Positions 5,573 through 6,644 of a stretch of DNA of 6,644 nucleotides are shown here, in pieces. The stretch is from Acidobacteriaceae bacterium (lineage in GTDB: Bacteria > Acidobacteriota > Terriglobia > Terriglobales > Acidobacteriaceae), in assembly GCA_003154055.1 (NCBI GenBank), contig PMCH01000276.1:7525-14168 (forward strand), in the 5' to 3' direction. A model generated the notes under the pieces. It worked only from the letters and a program-made list of their open reading frames with translations, made no database searches and was not told the origin of the DNA. Made by a program: the position numbers and the translations under genes. Positions within the stretch are counted from its first letter, which is position 1, and each line of letters opens with the position of its first letter.

Positions 5573-6331
5573 GTGACGCGCAAAGATCTCCAAGTCGTGC
5601 AGTCTGGTGAGCGGACGAATGCCGCAGGAAAGCCAGTCAGCAACAGGGTCCTTCTATCGATTTCCGATAGCGACTACAGCTCACTTCGCCCTCATCTCGA
5701 ATACGTCAGCTTACCGAACCATCTAGTCCTTCACGAGGCGGGCGGAAAGTTGGAATTTGCGTATTTCCCGAATCGAGGTTTGATTTCTCTTGTAGTCGTA
5801 ATGAAAGATGGAAGAACGGCCGAAGCTGGCATAGTTGGAAATGAGGGCTTTACGGGAACACTGGCGGCTGTTGGCCTGAGCAGGAGCACACTTCAATCGG
5901 TGGTACAAATCACGGGGGATGGGTTTCGGGTAGGGGTCGGAGCTTTGCAAAACACTTTGGGATCCGCTCCACACTTTCAATTGATGTTGAGCCGCTATGC
6001 CGCAATTCGGGGTATGCAGGTTGCACAAACAGCCGCGTGCAATCGGCTGCACGATATTGAGCAGCGCCTTGCGCGATGGTTGCTAATGACTCAGGATCGA
6101 GTGGATTCAGCGTCGCTGCCCATCACTCACGATTTTCTCGCAACGATGCTCGGGACAGATAGATCTAGCGTGAGCTTGGCAGCTGGTGTTTTGCAGAAAA
6201 AGGAGCTCATCGAGTACACCCGTGGCGCAGTGAAGATCGTAAACCGCAAGAAACTTGAAGACTCCGCCTGCGAGTGCTACGGGGTTATCCAGCAGTACGA
6301 TGGCGAGCTTGGCGTGAAATACCGGAAGTGA
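5573..6331 (+). CDS. Crp/Fnr-fold transcriptional regulator with degenerate nucleotide-binding cassette
   Basis: The product is 252 residues. About residues 27-135 form a cupin-like beta-roll (LLSISDSDYSSLRPHLEYVS, later FAYFPNRGLISLVVVMKDGR). A helix follows (MQVAQTAACNRLHDIEQRLA), then a winged helix-turn-helix at about 183-213 (ITHDFLATMLGTDRSSVSLA) with a conserved-looking tail (RKKLEDSACECYGVIQQYDG). The CRP cassette with its GE, AL and Arg is not present; the equivalent stretch reads GNEGFTGTLAAVG. It is therefore unlikely to bind cAMP in the usual way, and its signal is unknown. GTG at 5573 is the first start after an in-frame TGA at 5567; GTG at 5597 is an alternative. Neither has a good ribosome site (GGGG lies about 14 bases before 5573). 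It is divergent from the other regulator. By eye this gene is richer in A and T than uppS and cdsA. Confidence 0.88.
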   Translation: MTRKDLQVVQSGERTNAAGKPVSNRVLLSISDSDYSSLRPHLEYVSLPNHLVLHEAGGKLEFAYFPNRGLISLVVVMKDGRTAEAGIVGNEGFTGTLAAVGLSRSTLQSVVQITGDGFRVGVGALQNTLGSAPHFQLMLSRYAAIRGMQVAQTAACNRLHDIEQRLARWLLMTQDRVDSASLPITHDFLATMLGTDRSSVSLAAGVLQKKELIEYTRGAVKIVNRKKLEDSACECYGVIQQYDGELGVKYRK

Positions 6332-6415
6332 AGACTCGCCCTGTGCTTCATTGCCGACTCGAAAACGTTGTTGTTGATAGATCGCGATTTCACAGCAATT
6401 CTCAAAACTGCCGCG

Positions 6416-6559
6416 CTAATCCTTGGCCATCGCGCGGCGGTCACGGTGAGGGTCGGTTCGCGGCTGGCCCGTAGCCAGGACGCATTTCTGGCCGGGTTTA
6501 GCGCCGCAGGTAGGACAACGGACAGCGAGCACTTTTTGGCGCGTGAGTTCTCTCTTCAT
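6416..6559 (-). CDS. Tiny Cys3His putative zinc-binding protein
   Basis: This 47-residue product reads MKRELTRQKV followed by a ligand-like array: C15-P-T-C18, C26 and H38 (RCPTCGAKPGQKC, then TGQPRTDPHRDRR). CxxC with a further Cys and His in a short basic protein suggests one structural zinc site, similar to small actinobacterial and phage zinc-binding domains carrying CPxC..PGxxC..SG..R..PH.xR. Nucleic-acid binding is possible from the Arg/Lys content but is not shown. ATG at 6559 is preferred because the motif-bearing part begins there. No clear Shine-Dalgarno precedes it (ATCGCTCCGCC), so it may be leaderless, or begin at the upstream GTG at 6625, which adds 22 residues. The strong periodic motif on this strand makes the gene likely despite its length. 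Confidence 0.7.
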   Translation of the reverse strand: MKRELTRQKVLAVRCPTCGAKPGQKCVLATGQPRTDPHRDRRAMAKD

Positions 6560-6644
6560 GGCGGAGCGATAATGCCCCAACCAATATGTACAGGACTGGC
6601 CAATTTTGAACAGATTTAACTGCACGAGCGGGTAACTGTCGAAA

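Noticed and set aside
6332..6619. Plus-strand open frames antisense to the Cys3His gene
   Set aside because: They are shadows without motifs or ribosome sites; the minus strand carries the ordered Cys/His pattern.

Overview
The window reads as chromosomal DNA of a GC-rich, Gram-negative-type bacterium, most likely an Acidobacteriota (Terriglobia/Koribacter-like) member. This assignment is inference. It rests on the style of the UppS and CdsA proteins, two Crp/Fnr regulators of a kind I associate with that phylum, a YCF48/BNR-repeat secreted protein, and a tiny Cys3His protein of a kind also common there. No database search was possible. No tRNA, rRNA, CRISPR array, transposase or phage gene was seen.

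Layout, left to right. Bases 1-677 (minus strand) hold the N-terminal part of an exported tetratricopeptide-repeat protein that runs off the left edge. Divergent from it, uppS (828-1661) and cdsA (1658-2557) form a translationally coupled pair that overlaps in a TTGA motif. They supply the undecaprenyl lipid carrier and CDP-diacylglycerol, so the pair feeds cell-wall and phospholipid synthesis. The usual followers dxr and rseP are absent; instead a hairpin-bearing convergent gap follows. Then comes a minus-strand gene (2693-3793) for a secreted YCF48/BNR beta-propeller protein, with a near-perfect sigma70-type promoter. A 287-base divergent gap with a long interrupted inverted repeat separates it from a small exported protein of unknown function (4081-4503, plus strand).

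A 264-base convergent gap (4504-4767) contains a 17-base palindrome and a larger inverted repeat that can fold as a three-way junction. After it come two divergently transcribed Crp/Fnr-family regulators (4768-5433 minus; 5573-6331 plus) sharing a 139-base control region. The first keeps most cyclic-nucleotide phosphate-cassette landmarks; the second keeps the fold and the helix-turn-helix but not that cassette. A 47-residue Cys3His putative zinc-binding protein (6416-6559, minus) lies near the right edge.

The left half is housekeeping and the right half is regulatory or unknown. I see no clear new multi-gene system. The most interesting unexplained items are the structured intergenic elements at 2618-2650, 3975-4040 and 4624-4672, and the divergent regulator pair.
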